From Paenibacillus sp. (GTDB lineage: Bacteria > Bacillota > Bacilli > Paenibacillales > YIM-B00363): DNA of 64,000 bases. This document shows positions 48,083 through 62,251 of the stretch, piece by piece. The DNA lies in assembly GCF_031177825.1 (NCBI RefSeq), contig NZ_JAPSKE010000019.1, forward strand, positions 1 to 64,000, written 5' to 3'. Within the stretch, counting starts at the first letter, position 1, and each line of letters opens with the position of its first letter. The notes under the pieces are model-generated. The model was not told where the DNA came from and did not search any database. It saw only the letters and a program-made list of their open reading frames with translations. Position numbers and translations under genes: made by a program.

Positions 48083-48469
48083 ATGATTAACAAGGTCGGC
48101 CAAATTATGTTGTATGTAAACAACCAGGATCAGTCGCGGGACTTCTTTACGGAAAAATTGGGGTTTCAGGTGATCGACGAGGTCGTCATCGAGGAAATCG
48201 GCATGCGGTCGATCGAGGTCGCTCCCGCGAACGGCGCAGGATCGAGCATCGTTCTCCATAACAAGGAATTCGTCGCGAAGTTTTCCCCGGGGCTGAACCT
48301 GGGTACGCCTTCCTTACTGTTCTTCTCGGACGACTTGGACCGTCTATATGCCGACTTGAAGAACAAGAACGTCAAAGTCGGCGACCTCGTCGAGATGCCG
48401 ACCGGCGGAAGAGTGTTTAACTTCGCGGACGACGAGGAAAACTACTTCGCCGTCATGGAGAAAAAATAA
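48083..48469 (+). CDS. VOC family protein
   Basis: A 128-residue VOC protein: VGQIMLYVNNQDQSRDFFTE, KLGFQVIDEVVIEEIGMRSI, LLFFSDDLDRLYADLKNKN and FNFADDEENYFAVME. The final Glu is the usual metal ligand. ATG after AAAGGGAGAG. It follows the truncated VOC frame and may be cotranscribed with arsR. Codons are somewhat less GC-rich than neighbours. Substrate unknown. Confidence 0.87.
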   Translation: MINKVGQIMLYVNNQDQSRDFFTEKLGFQVIDEVVIEEIGMRSIEVAPANGAGSSIVLHNKEFVAKFSPGLNLGTPSLLFFSDDLDRLYADLKNKNVKVGDLVEMPTGGRVFNFADDEENYFAVMEKK

Positions 48470-48480
48470 GGAACGTAAAC

Positions 48481-48523
48481 AGAGGCGGGCAGGGAGCGAA
48501 TCCCAGCCCGCCTCTTCCGTTAT
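48481..48523. terminator. Terminator between VOC gene and MFS gene
   Basis: AGAGGCGGGC and GCCCGCCTCT form a 10-bp stem with a partly paired loop, followed by TCCGTTATT. It sits between converging genes. Confidence 0.75.
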
Positions 48524-49716
48524 TCCGCGGCGAAACGTCCGCTTTCTTGAATGCGCCTGGAAGCCGGCAAGAAGTACAGCAGGAACGCGGCGCAGAGGAC
48601 GGCGATGAAGCCGTACCCGCCGAAGACGTCCCAACGGGCGGAGCACCAGCCGAAGCCGAGGCCGACGACCATCGCGACGCCGTTCCCGGCCAGCGACTGG
48701 AACGAGTCGATCGTCGCCCGCATCGTTCCGTCGATCCGATGATGCAGATAGCCAGTCGCGAGCGGGTCGACGACGCCGGAGGCGAAGCAGACGGCTAGCA
48801 GCGCCGCCGCTCCGGCGAGCCCGGGACCGGCCGCGACGAAGCCGAGACCGAGGGCGAATACGGCGACGATGGCGGCGAGCAGCCCGCGGGTAGGGACGCG
48901 GCGCCGCAGCGAGTCGGCGAGCAGGCTGCCCGGCAGTTGAAGCGCCAACAGCGCCGCCGAGAACGGGCCGAACCACGCGAGCGGCACCCCGAACCGGTCG
49001 AGGTACAGCTGCCAGAACTCGTCGACGTAGTCGAACGAAGCCCCGACGACCATCGCGGCGACAAGCACGAGCCGCACGTCGCCGCGGCTGCGGAAGAAGC
49101 GCCATGCTTCCGCGACGTATCGGCGAATCGGGATCGCTTCGCCCTTCTCCTCGGCCGAGACGGGCGGTTCGGCGAGCGACAGCGCGAAGCCGAGACCGGC
49201 GACGGCGCCGATCAAGGACAACCAATAATTGAGCTCGAGATCGAATCGGCCGGCGAGCCATCCGCCGCTCAGCGCGGCGAGAATGGCCGCGCCGAAGTCG
49301 ATTCCGTTCAGCCGGCCGAGCTTCTGCTCGAACTGCCGTTCCCGGCCGTGGCGGCGTAACGAATCGTATAGCAGCGCGTTCTCCGAGCCGCTGCTCGCGG
49401 CGGAGGCGATGCCGGCCAAGACGACCACCGCCGCGAAGTGCCAGAACGTCTGCGCATACAGCAAAATCAAAAATTCCGCGCATCCCAGCGCGGCTGCGAG
49501 CACTACAAGCTTCTTCCGTCCGAATCGGTCCGCCAGAATCCCGGTGGGCACCTCCAACAGAACGATCGTGACGGCGTACAAGATTTCGGTGTAGACCACA
49601 TGCTCGATCGTCATGCCGCGTTGTTCCCAGAACAGCCGCTCGATGACGTAAGCGGGGATCAGGCTCTGAAAGAAGCGCGCCCCGTACAGCTTCCATACGT
49701 TGTTCATTGCGTTCAT
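48520..49716 (-). CDS. MFS transporter
   Basis: A 398-residue 12-helix MFS protein. RFFQSLIPAYVIERLFWEQR opens it, ILADRFGRKKLVVLAAALG is motif A (helix 2-3 loop), and AALSGGWLAGRFDLELNYWL lies in helix 5. Ten or more hydrophobic segments follow. It lacks the features of known macrolide or tetracycline pumps, so substrate is open. ATG with GGGAG 13 bases upstream; a second ATG nine bases later is also possible. Single-gene unit. Confidence 0.8.
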   Translation of the reverse strand: MNAMNNVWKLYGARFFQSLIPAYVIERLFWEQRGMTIEHVVYTEILYAVTIVLLEVPTGILADRFGRKKLVVLAAALGCAEFLILLYAQTFWHFAAVVVLAGIASAASSGSENALLYDSLRRHGRERQFEQKLGRLNGIDFGAAILAALSGGWLAGRFDLELNYWLSLIGAVAGLGFALSLAEPPVSAEEKGEAIPIRRYVAEAWRFFRSRGDVRLVLVAAMVVGASFDYVDEFWQLYLDRFGVPLAWFGPFSAALLALQLPGSLLADSLRRRVPTRGLLAAIVAVFALGLGFVAAGPGLAGAAALLAVCFASGVVDPLATGYLHHRIDGTMRATIDSFQSLAGNGVAMVVGLGFGWCSARWDVFGGYGFIAVLCAAFLLYFLPASRRIQESGRFAAE

Positions 49717-49934
49717 GCGGTTGCGTATGCTCCCTTCGTAACCATCGGATCGCTGTAAGCTAACGAATGGGTACGACGGCGGCGGACGCGGCCTGCAGTG
49801 AACGACGGCGGATTAACAAGGAGGTCTGGCGAGCGTCATGTCGGGTTCGACTCCCTTCCGGCAAGGAGATTCATTATGTATTTCCATCGTAAGGTACCGC
49901 GCCGCTAAGATCAAATCCTTAATGCGCGCGCTTC

Positions 49935-49969
49935 CAAAAAGGCCTCGACTCCGCGTGCAGAGTCGAGGC
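49935..49969 (-). terminator. Rho-independent terminator
   Basis: GCCTCGACTC and GAGTCGAGGC form a perfect 10-bp stem. On the minus strand it is followed by CTTTTT. It ends the NlpC/P60 gene. Confidence 0.85.
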
Positions 49970-49980
49970 GAACGAGTCTT

Positions 49981-50511
49981 CTATCGGACCGCGCTTCCGC
50001 CGAAGAGGAACCGGCGCTCCCAATGCGTACCGTCGATCTTGCTGACCGTTACGCCCTCGTCGTCCGAGTACGTGTGCAAAATTTTGCCGTCGCCCATGTA
50101 GATGCCGACGTGCGTGATCCGCTTGTCGTCGCTGTCGAGATCGCGGTAATCGTCCGCGTCCGAGCCGCGGTATGACATGAAGAACATTAAGTCGCCCTTC
50201 TTGAGATTCTGCCAGCGCTTCGTCGTCTCTCCGACGTTCTTCACGAATTCCGCTTGTCCTCTAGAGTCGCTAGGAAGGGTAATCCGCGCCCCTTCGCGGA
50301 ACGCCTGCCGCGTGAAGTCCGAGCAATCGAACGTCCGCGTATTGCTGCGGTTCGAGCCGAATTCGTAAGGGGTTCCAAGATAATCGAGGCCGTTGTTAAT
50401 CACGGATTTCGCGACGGCCGGGGATGCATCCGCCTCGCTCGGCAACGAGGGAAGAGCACCTAGAACGATAGATGCGGCCGCAAGGATAGTAAGCGCTTTC
50501 TTCATTTTCAT
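49981..50511 (-). CDS. Secreted NlpC/P60-family peptidoglycan hydrolase
   Basis: A 176-residue protein with an N-terminal signal peptide (KKALTILAAASIVLGALPSL, probable cleavage after ADA) and a single NlpC/P60 domain. FDCSDFTRQAF holds the catalytic Cys, ITHVGIYMGDGKILHTYS the His and the following polar residue. No SH3 or LysM domain is present, so it must find the wall another way. ATG after AGGAGG. It cuts D-gamma-Glu-diaminopimelate bonds in peptidoglycan stems or remodels the wall. The palindrome GAATCGCGATTC at 50591-50602 lies upstream; no clear promoter was seen in the 300-base gap. Confidence 0.85.
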   Translation of the reverse strand: MKMKKALTILAAASIVLGALPSLPSEADASPAVAKSVINNGLDYLGTPYEFGSNRSNTRTFDCSDFTRQAFREGARITLPSDSRGQAEFVKNVGETTKRWQNLKKGDLMFFMSYRGSDADDYRDLDSDDKRITHVGIYMGDGKILHTYSDDEGVTVSKIDGTHWERRFLFGGSAVR

Positions 50512-50812
50512 GGGTACTTCCTCCTAGGTAGCTGTAGTGTGCCTGCGAGGGCTGGAGCGTTGCTAACAAATCATTGATCTATAGGATCGAGAATCGCGAT
50601 TCGCAATTTTATAGCAGCATCCCCGCAATACTTCCGATCTATCAAATTCGTATGGAAGTTTTGGCTACATTTCTACAGTAACAAAAAGGTTGCAGTCTCG
50701 GAAGAGAGAGTTGGAGGAAACGCAGGAAGCATTCGCCAACGGAAGTGGAAGACATGAATTCGGGGAAAGGGGGGCAGTCTAAGAAAAAATACGGACGAAA
50801 GGACGGTTCCGC

Positions 50813-51166
50813 ATGATGAACGATCTGTTAAAGAGAGCGATTTCCCTCGGCGTCGGCATTACGGTGACGAGCAAGGAACGAATCGAAAAGTACGTGGACG
50901 ACCTCGTCCGAACGGGCGACGTCGGTCCTTCGGAATCGAAGGAGCTCGTCGCGCGGCTCGTCCAGCGAGGCGAGGAGCAGCAAGCAGAGCTGAAGCGGGT
51001 CGTGAAGGAGCAACTGCACGGCATGCTTGCGGAGCTGCGGGTGGCGACGAAGGAAGACGTGGAGCGGCTGGAGCGCCGATTGTCCGCGATGGAAGCGATG
51101 CTTCCGCCGGAGGCGACGTCCGGAGCGACGGGGACGTCCGCGCCGCCGGCACCGCCTGCGCCATAG
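50813..51166 (+). CDS. Phasin-like protein (PhaF/PHA synthesis regulator type)
   Basis: A 117-residue protein: DLLKRAISLGVGITVTSKER is the opening typical of the small phasin family that accompanies ABC1 genes, then IEKYVDDLVRTGDVGPSESK and coiled-coil segments EEQQAELKRVVKEQLHGMLA and KEDVERLERRLSAMEAML. The C-terminus is Ala/Pro-rich. ATG start (a second ATG follows directly). It precedes the UbiB-like gene by 42 bases, a pairing seen in Bacillota. Role is unproven. Confidence 0.78.
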   Translation: MMNDLLKRAISLGVGITVTSKERIEKYVDDLVRTGDVGPSESKELVARLVQRGEEQQAELKRVVKEQLHGMLAELRVATKEDVERLERRLSAMEAMLPPEATSGATGTSAPPAPPAP

Positions 51167-51208
51167 GGCGAACGGGGTAGACAAGCGTCGGAACGAGAGG
51201 GTGGCGGC

Positions 51209-52888
51209 ATGTTGATCGGCAGGCAAATTCGCCATATGAACCGGTACCGGGAAATCGCGGCGGCGCTCATTCGCCACGGCTTCGGCTTCATCGTGGAAGG
51301 GACGGAGCTGTTCCACGCGCTGTCGCTGCCGGCCCGGCTGTTTCGCGGGGTCCGGGAGGTCGAGCGCAAATCGGTCGGCGAGCGGCTTCGGTACGTCATT
51401 CAAGAGCTGGGGCCGACGTTCGTGAAGCTCGGGCAGATCGCGAGCACGCGGTCCGACATGCTGCCGGGGGACATCGTGGCAGAGCTGTCGAAGCTGCAGG
51501 ATCAAGTCGAGCCGTTCCCGTACGCGGTCGTCGAAGAGATCGTCGCCGCGGAGCTGGGCGGCCGAATCGCGGACCTCTTCGCCTCGTTCGATCCGCAGCC
51601 GATCGCCGCGGCGTCGATCGGCCAAGTGCATCTCGGCACGCTTCGTACGGGGGAACGGGTCGCCGTCAAAATCCAGCGCCCCGGCATCGCCCCGGCGATC
51701 CGCACCGATCTGGAAATCTTGCGCAATCTCGCAACGATCGCGGAAGCTCGGTTCGAATGGGCGAGACGGTACCAGCTGCAAGGCATGATAGCCGAGCTCA
51801 GCCGTGCGCTGCTGCAAGAGCTCGATTATCAGATCGAGGGCCGGAATACGGACCAAGTCGCGAGGCAGTTCAAGGGAGATCCGAAGGTGCGCGTGCCGGT
51901 CATTCACTGGAAGCAGACGTCCAAGCGCGTCCTCGTTATGGAGTATTTGGAGGGCGTCAAGGTAAGCGAACGGGAACGGCTCGTACGGGAAGGGGTGGAC
52001 CGGAAGGCGCTGGCGGAGCGGATCTTACACGCGCTATTTCGACAGATGTTCGTCGAAGGCTTCTTCCACGCGGACCCGCATCCGGGCAACCTGCTCGCCA
52101 TGCCGGACGGCGCGGTGGCGTTCATCGACTTCGGCATGGTCGGGCGGATGACGGAGAGCATGAAGGAGAGCTTCTCGGATCTCATTATCGCGCTCATGCG
52201 ACAGAGCACCGAAGGCATTCTCAAGGCGGTGCTCCGCATGGGGCTGGTTTCGGACGACGTCCCGATGGACGAGCTGCGCCGGGACGTCGAGGATTTGCGG
52301 ACCAAGTATTACGGCGTCCCGTTCAGCGAGATGAGCCTCGGCGAAGCGGTGAACGATCTGCTCGACACGGCCCGCCGGCACAACATCCGGATTCCGACGG
52401 ATTTCCTGCTGCTCGGCAAGGCGCTGCTTACGGTGGAGGGCGTCGTCGTCGCGCTCGATCCCGACATCAGCATCGTCAGCCTAGCCGAGCCGTTCGGGCT
52501 GCGGCTCCTGCGGGAGCGCTTCCGCCCGAAGCGGGTCGCCGCCGCCGTTTGGCGGGACGCGTCCGAATACGGGGACCTGCTCGCGAAGCTGCCGAAGCAG
52601 GCGAACGAACTGATGAACGTGGTGAAGAACGGGCAGGCGCGGCTCGAAATCAGCGTGCCGGAGCTGGACGTCTTCCTGCGCAAGCTCGACCGCATCAGCA
52701 ATCGGCTCTCCTTCAGCGTCGTCATGCTGGCGATCAGCATCGTGATGGCCGGCCTGATCGTCGGGTCGTCGCTCAGCAGTCAGCCGGGGCTGCTCCTCAA
52801 TGTGCCCGCGATCATTATCGGCTTCGGCATCGCGATGGCGATGCTGGCGTGGCTGCTGTTCGCCATATTTAAGTCGGGGCGGTTTTAG
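51209..52888 (+). CDS. UbiB/ABC1 atypical kinase, AarF family
   Basis: A 559-residue protein. LGPTFVKLGQIASTRSDMLP is the KxGQ motif, IAAASIGQVHLGTLRTGERV (AAAS, the Ala-rich replacement for the kinase P-loop) and VAVKIQRPG the core Lys, EELDYQIEGRNTDQ-type QELDYQIEGRNTDQVA, HADPHPGNLL and FIDFGMVG the catalytic Asp/Asn and Mg sites. Two C-terminal hydrophobic segments (VVMLAISIVMAGLIVGSSL, NVPAIIIGFGIAMAMLAWLL) anchor it. Family members act as ATPases/kinases in lipid or coenzyme Q/menaquinone biology. Start at GTG/ATG 51209 (ATG) after GAGGGTGG. Its stop overlaps the converging AraC gene by 4 bases. Confidence 0.88.
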   Translation: MLIGRQIRHMNRYREIAAALIRHGFGFIVEGTELFHALSLPARLFRGVREVERKSVGERLRYVIQELGPTFVKLGQIASTRSDMLPGDIVAELSKLQDQVEPFPYAVVEEIVAAELGGRIADLFASFDPQPIAAASIGQVHLGTLRTGERVAVKIQRPGIAPAIRTDLEILRNLATIAEARFEWARRYQLQGMIAELSRALLQELDYQIEGRNTDQVARQFKGDPKVRVPVIHWKQTSKRVLVMEYLEGVKVSERERLVREGVDRKALAERILHALFRQMFVEGFFHADPHPGNLLAMPDGAVAFIDFGMVGRMTESMKESFSDLIIALMRQSTEGILKAVLRMGLVSDDVPMDELRRDVEDLRTKYYGVPFSEMSLGEAVNDLLDTARRHNIRIPTDFLLLGKALLTVEGVVVALDPDISIVSLAEPFGLRLLRERFRPKRVAAAVWRDASEYGDLLAKLPKQANELMNVVKNGQARLEISVPELDVFLRKLDRISNRLSFSVVMLAISIVMAGLIVGSSLSSQPGLLLNVPAIIIGFGIAMAMLAWLLFAIFKSGRF

Positions 52889-53721
52889 AGCCGATCGGGT
52901 CCCGTTCGCGCGAGCGATAGCGCCCGGTACGCGCTAGGCGGGACATGGAAGCGGGAGCGGAACGCTCGGCAGAAATACGGGTAGCTGCGGAAGCCCGACG
53001 CTTCCGCGATCGCCTCGAGCGGCAGGTCGCTCAGCAGGATGCGTTCGGAGGCGGCGGCGAGCCGTACCTCCAGCGCGTACTTCATGATCGACTGGCCGAA
53101 CGTGCGCTTGAACAGATGAGACGCGGTCGAGACGCTCACGCCGTGGCGCTTCGCGATCGAAGCGAGCGTCAGCGGCTCTGTGGCATGCCGTTCGAGGTAC
53201 CGCTTGATCTGGTACGGCACGTAAGCGGCATCGCCCGAAGCGCCGATCCGCCGGTTCCGGACGGCGCGCTCCAGCGTGAGGCACAGCGCCTTCAACAGCG
53301 CTTCCGTCAGCTCCTCGTTATCGTCTCGCAAATTGCGCTTCTCGTAGACGAGCCGCCGCCAGAGCGACAAGATTTCTTCGTTCGCTTCGATGCGCGCCTT
53401 GGCGGGGAAGTCGGTTCGCGCCAGCCAGGCGTCGATCCACGGTCCGTCGCATACCAAATAGAAATCCGCGCTGTCGATGCGCTTCTCCCCGGTCTCGTCC
53501 GGCCCCGCGTCGATCTCGAGCCGGTACGAATCTCCCGGCTTCGAGACGATCAGGTCCCCCGGCTCGATGGTATGCTTCGTGCCGCACAACACGGCCGAAC
53601 ACGTCCCCGTCACCTGCAGCCGAAGCAGGAGATGGGGTTGGTTTTGGATTCCCTGGCTGTAGAACGGCTTCGCATGCCGCGAGTACCCGAGCGCGATCGT
53701 GCGCGCGCCGACGACGTCCAT
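52885..53721 (-). CDS. AraC family transcriptional regulator
   Basis: A 278-residue AraC protein. The N-terminal cupin sensor includes LLRLQVTGTCSAVLCGTKHT and IEPGDLIVSKPGDSYRLE. The C-terminal DNA-binding domain begins EPLTLASIAKRHGVSVSTAS and continues FGQSIMKYALEVRLAAASER and FRSYPYFCRAFRSRFHVPPS. Start is the ATG eight bases after GAGGGGG. It is divergent from the Gfo/Idh gene at 53915, with a gap of 193 bases, and probably controls it in response to a sugar. Confidence 0.85.
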   Translation of the reverse strand: MDVVGARTIALGYSRHAKPFYSQGIQNQPHLLLRLQVTGTCSAVLCGTKHTIEPGDLIVSKPGDSYRLEIDAGPDETGEKRIDSADFYLVCDGPWIDAWLARTDFPAKARIEANEEILSLWRRLVYEKRNLRDDNEELTEALLKALCLTLERAVRNRRIGASGDAAYVPYQIKRYLERHATEPLTLASIAKRHGVSVSTASHLFKRTFGQSIMKYALEVRLAAASERILLSDLPLEAIAEASGFRSYPYFCRAFRSRFHVPPSAYRALSLARTGPDRL

Positions 53722-53914
53722 GGCGGCGGCCCCCTCTTTTCATGAGCTTTCCTTCATCATAACAATTGCAAGATCGGTCAACAATCGGCGAATCGGACAT
53801 TCTCTTCGCCAAGCGCTCTTATTTATACTTGGGTCTAGCGGGATCCGGAAGAATGCGAGGCGCAGCCTGGGCGTTCTTCGCGATAATAAGTCAAACGAAA
53901 GAGGGATCGATCAC

Positions 53915-54982
53915 ATGAGCGGCAAGTTGCGGTTGGGCGTCGTAGGCGCGGGAGGCATCTTTAAAGCGGTACATCGGAACGCATGGATGGAGCATCCGGA
54001 AGTCGAAGTCGTCGCGGTATGCGACATCAACCTGGAACGGGCGCAGCAGGTCGCGACAACTATGGGCGTCGAGGCGGTCTACGCGGATTATCGGGAGCTG
54101 CTGAAGCGGGACGATATCGATATGATCGATATTTGCACGCCGAATTTGTTCCACTCCGAGATCGCGATCGCCGCGCTGCAGGCCGGGAAGCATGTGTTCT
54201 GCGAGAAGCCGGACGCGGTCAATCCCGAGGAAGCGCAGAAGATGGCGGACGCGGCCGCGGCGAGCGGCAAGCTGCTCATGGTCATGCGGAACAACCGGTT
54301 CAACCCGTCGTCGCAGTTCCTGAAGCGGTTCATCGACGAGGGGCTGATGGGCGAAATTTACACGGGACGCTGCGGATGGGTGCGGCGCCGGGGCATTCCG
54401 GGCAAGGGCGGTTGGTTCACGACGAAGGAGCTGTCGGGCGGCGGTCCGCTGATCGACCTCGGCGTGCACTTCATCGACGTCGCGATGTGGCTGATGAACA
54501 ACCCGAAGCCGGTGGCGGTCACCGGGGCGACGTACACGAAGTTCGCGAACGACGACATTTCCGATTCCGCGCACAGCTCGTTCGGCGAGAAGAAGGACGA
54601 CGGCACGTTCGACGTCGAGGATCTCGCGATCGGCTTCATTCGGTTCGAGAACGGCGCATCGCTGCAGATCGAATTCAGCTGGGCGTCGAACGTCGGGGAA
54701 GAGATGAACTTCGTCGAGCTGCGCGGCACGAAATCGGGCGCGAGCCTGAAGAACGGCGAGCTGAAGATTTTCTCGGAAGCAGCCGGCCAGCTGACGGACA
54801 CGGTGCCGGTCATCAAGGGCGCCGAGCGCGTGCAGCCGCATGCGGAGCATATCAAGCATTTCGTCGATTGCTTGATGGGGCGCGCGGAGCCGATCATTCG
54901 TCCGGAGCATGGGGTCGACATGATCAAGATTTTGTCCGCGATTTACGAGTCGGCCGAGATGGGACGCGAAGTACGGTTGTAG
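53915..54982 (+). CDS. Gfo/Idh/MocA family oxidoreductase
   Basis: A 355-residue dehydrogenase: KLRLGVVGAGGIFKAVHRNA is the NAD site, HVFCEKPDAVNPEEAQKMAD the EKP motif, and GPLIDLGVHFIDVAMWLMNN the catalytic Asp/His segment. ATG preceded by GAGGG. Longer frames upstream lack a ribosome site. It differs in sequence from the copies at 1905 and 20149, so it has a separate substrate; sugar or inositol oxidation is likely, in line with the divergent AraC regulator. A terminator follows immediately. Confidence 0.88.
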   Translation: MSGKLRLGVVGAGGIFKAVHRNAWMEHPEVEVVAVCDINLERAQQVATTMGVEAVYADYRELLKRDDIDMIDICTPNLFHSEIAIAALQAGKHVFCEKPDAVNPEEAQKMADAAAASGKLLMVMRNNRFNPSSQFLKRFIDEGLMGEIYTGRCGWVRRRGIPGKGGWFTTKELSGGGPLIDLGVHFIDVAMWLMNNPKPVAVTGATYTKFANDDISDSAHSSFGEKKDDGTFDVEDLAIGFIRFENGASLQIEFSWASNVGEEMNFVELRGTKSGASLKNGELKIFSEAAGQLTDTVPVIKGAERVQPHAEHIKHFVDCLMGRAEPIIRPEHGVDMIKILSAIYESAEMGREVRL

Positions 54983-54987
54983 TATGG

Positions 54988-55032
54988 AAAAAGCTGCTCC
55001 GGACGCCGATGGCGCGGAGCAGCTTTTTTTTC
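54988..55032 (+). terminator. Rho-independent terminator
   Basis: AAGCTGCTCCG and CGGAGCAGCTT form an 11-bp stem with a short loop, followed by eight T. It ends the Gfo/Idh gene; the stem could also stop the converging gltD transcript (AAAAA on the plus strand). Confidence 0.88.
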
Positions 55033-55052
55033 GGTTTGCGCCTATCGCTTGC

Positions 55053-56537
55053 TTACGGCAGCTGCGTGGAGCCCATCAGCCAGCGGTCGCATTCGCGCGC
55101 GGCCTCGCGGCCTTCGTTGATCGCCCAGACGACGAGGCTCTGGCCGCGGCGCATGTCGCCGGCGGCGAACACGCCTTCGACATTCGTCGCGTAGGCGCCA
55201 TACGCCGCCTTGGCGTTCGAACGCTCGTCGCGCTCGACGCCGAGCTGCTCGAGCACGGTCGACTCCGGGCCGAGGAAGCCCATCGCGAGCAGCACGAGAT
55301 CGGCCGGGTACACCTTGTCGCTGCCCGGCACCTCGACGGGAACGAAGCGGCCGGCGTCGTCCTTTTTCCACTCGATCTGCACGGTATGAAGCTCTTTCAC
55401 CCGGCCGTCTTCGTCGCCGACGAACTTCTTGGTGTTGATCAGGTACCGGCGCGGGTCGTCGCCGAACGCGGCGGCGGCTTCCTCCTGCCCGTAGTCCATC
55501 TTGTACACCTTCGGCCATTCCGGCCAAGGATTGTTCGCGGCGCGCTTCTCGGGCGGCTTCGGCATGATCTCGAACTGCGTGACGCTCTTCGCGCCGTGGC
55601 GCATCGACGTGCCGACGCAGTCGGTGCCGGTGTCGCCGCCGCCGATGACGATGACGTGCTTGCCTTCGGCGGACAGGTAGGCGCCGTCGGCGTGCTCCGA
55701 ATCGAGCAAGCTCTTCGTATTTTTGTGCAAGAACTCCATCGCGAGGTGGACGCCCTTCAGTTCGCGCCCCTCGATGCCGAGATCGCGCGCCTTCGTCGCG
55801 CCGCCGCACAGGACGATCGCGTCGTACTCGTCGCGCAGCCGCGACGCCGGCACGTCCTTGCCGATCTCGCAGCCCGTCACGAACGTAATCCCTTCCGCTT
55901 TCATCAGATCGATCCGGCGCTGAACGTATTTCTTATCCAGCTTCATGTTCGGGATGCCGTACATGAGCAGGCCGCCGGGGCGGTCGGCCCGCTCGTAGAC
56001 GGTCACGGTATGACCGGCCTTGTTCAGCTGCGCGGCGCAGGCGAGGCCGGACGGGCCGGAGCCGACGACGGCGACTTTCTTGCCGGTGCGCGTCTCCGGG
56101 GGCTGCGGGGTAATCCACCCTTCGGCGAAGCCGCGTTCGACGATCGCCTTCTCGATCGACTTGATGGCGACCGGCGCATCGTTCAATCCGACCGTGCACG
56201 AGCCTTCGCAGGGAGCGGGACATACGCGGCCCGTGAATTCCGGGAAGTTGTTCGTCCGGTGGAGCCGGTCCAGCGCCTCGCGCCATTGGCCCCGGTAGAC
56301 GAGATCGTTCCATTCCGGGATCAGGTTATTGACCGGACAGCCCGCGGCCATGCCGGCGATCAGCTTGCCGGTATGGCAGAACGGGATGCCGCAATCCATG
56401 CAGCGGGCCCCTTGATCGCGGAGCTTCTCCTCCCCGATCGGCGCGGCGAACTCGCGAAAGTGAGAGATGCGAAGGAGCGGCGCTTCCTCCGCCGCCGTCT
56501 CGCGGCGGTATTCCATAAATCCTGTCGGTTTGCCCAT
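55053..56537 (-). CDS. gltD: Glutamate synthase small subunit (NADPH)
   Basis: A 494-residue iron-sulfur flavoprotein. GARCMDCGIPFCHTG and GCPVNNLIPEWNDLVYRG with CPAPCEGSCTVG carry the Cys clusters, VAVVGSGPSGLACAAQL is the FAD site and HVIVIGGGDTGTDCVGTSM the NADPH site. It accepts electrons from NADPH and passes them to the large subunit. ATG start. It lies 24 bases downstream of the large subunit and is called GltD in Proteobacteria and GltB in Bacillus subtilis. Confidence 0.93.
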   Translation of the reverse strand: MGKPTGFMEYRRETAAEEAPLLRISHFREFAAPIGEEKLRDQGARCMDCGIPFCHTGKLIAGMAAGCPVNNLIPEWNDLVYRGQWREALDRLHRTNNFPEFTGRVCPAPCEGSCTVGLNDAPVAIKSIEKAIVERGFAEGWITPQPPETRTGKKVAVVGSGPSGLACAAQLNKAGHTVTVYERADRPGGLLMYGIPNMKLDKKYVQRRIDLMKAEGITFVTGCEIGKDVPASRLRDEYDAIVLCGGATKARDLGIEGRELKGVHLAMEFLHKNTKSLLDSEHADGAYLSAEGKHVIVIGGGDTGTDCVGTSMRHGAKSVTQFEIMPKPPEKRAANNPWPEWPKVYKMDYGQEEAAAAFGDDPRRYLINTKKFVGDEDGRVKELHTVQIEWKKDDAGRFVPVEVPGSDKVYPADLVLLAMGFLGPESTVLEQLGVERDERSNAKAAYGAYATNVEGVFAAGDMRRGQSLVVWAINEGREAARECDRWLMGSTQLP

Positions 56538-56561
56538 AAGTCTCGTTCCTCCTCCCCTGGA

Positions 56562-61202
<4,641 letters not shown>

Positions 61203-61513
61203 CGCTGCCAACCTTTCTTTACTGGTTTCGGTGGGTGGATGCGAGTCTCGGCATGTTGTCTATGTACATTTATATTGGGGTTACGGTAAAATATGGCTCC
61301 ACGGACAGACATCCCACCTGTATGTCTTCCGTAGGGAGAACACAATCTAAGGTGAAGCGCTTACAATGTCAGGAAATGTAACGTTTAAATATAGTCACGA
61401 TTCTATCATTCGTTCGAGGAACGCACAATACTGAATGTTGGGAAAACTCCGAGTTTTCTGACATAAACGAACAATGGCTGTAACCAATTACAACAAGCAA
61501 GGGGCTGGGACGA
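61203..61513. promoter_or_regulatory. Intergenic region upstream of glutamate synthase
   Basis: TGAAGCGCTTACA at 61353-61365 resembles a CcpA cre site but is one base shorter than consensus. The rest is AT-rich with TTGTAC-type and TATAAT-like fragments but no convincing pair. A GltC-like activator site could be here; I cannot define one. No gene is visible. Confidence 0.3.
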
Positions 61514-62134
61514 ATGATGATTCACCAGGTGGAGACGCGATGCAAGCAAATTGCATTTACGTTCGACGACGGGCCGGATCCCGTATACACGCCGCAGGTC
61601 GCGGCGCTGTTCCGGGAGTACGGCGGTTCGGCCACGTTTTTCGTCGTCGGAAGGGCGCTCGAGCAGTATCCCGAAGTGGCGAAGGCGCTCCACGCCGAGG
61701 GGCACGAGCTTGGCAACCATACGTACTCGCACCCGTCTCTTTCTCGGGTCGGCGAGGCCGAACGGCGGGAAGAGCTGGAGCGGACGGATGCGCTGATCGA
61801 GGCGATCGCCGGGGCGAAGCCCGCTTCGTTCCGGGCGCCGTACCTTGACGCCAACGAGGAGGTCGAAGCGCTGGTACGGGCGAGAGGGTATGTGTCGGCC
61901 GGGGGAACGAACTTGAACTCAAGGGATTGGGACCCGCCGGGCGTGGAATTTATCGTCGATACGATCCGTCCGGTTCTTCGGCCGGGCAGCGTCATCTTGC
62001 TCCACGACGGCGGCGGCGACCGTTCCCAGACCGTCGAGGCGGTACGCCGCTTGTTGCCCGAAGTCGTCGCGCTGGGACTTGAGCCGGTGACGTTCGGCGA
62101 GCTCGTGCGCGGCGCGGCGGAGTTGAGAGAGTGA
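61514..62134 (+). CDS. Polysaccharide deacetylase (NodB/CE4 family)
   Basis: A 206-residue CE4 protein. FTFDDGPDPVYTPQ is the metal-binding start (FDDG with Asp pair), GHELGNHTYSHPSLS the His-x4-His metal ligands, RAPYLDANEEVEAL and VILLHDGGGDRSQ the later catalytic motifs. It lacks a signal peptide, so it acts inside the cell or at a spore layer rather than on an external wall. ATG with AGGGG upstream. The likely substrates are N-acetylated wall or spore polysaccharides. Confidence 0.87.
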   Translation: MMIHQVETRCKQIAFTFDDGPDPVYTPQVAALFREYGGSATFFVVGRALEQYPEVAKALHAEGHELGNHTYSHPSLSRVGEAERREELERTDALIEAIAGAKPASFRAPYLDANEEVEALVRARGYVSAGGTNLNSRDWDPPGVEFIVDTIRPVLRPGSVILLHDGGGDRSQTVEAVRRLLPEVVALGLEPVTFGELVRGAAELRE

Positions 62135-62251
62135 ACGATGGGAGACTTTTCCGGCTTGTACCCCCGCAAATCGACAGCGCGCGACGAACGACTATCGTAA
62201 CGAGCGAAGCGGGCCTTCGCTGCATTTTCGGAACGAGAGGCGGCATGTCGG

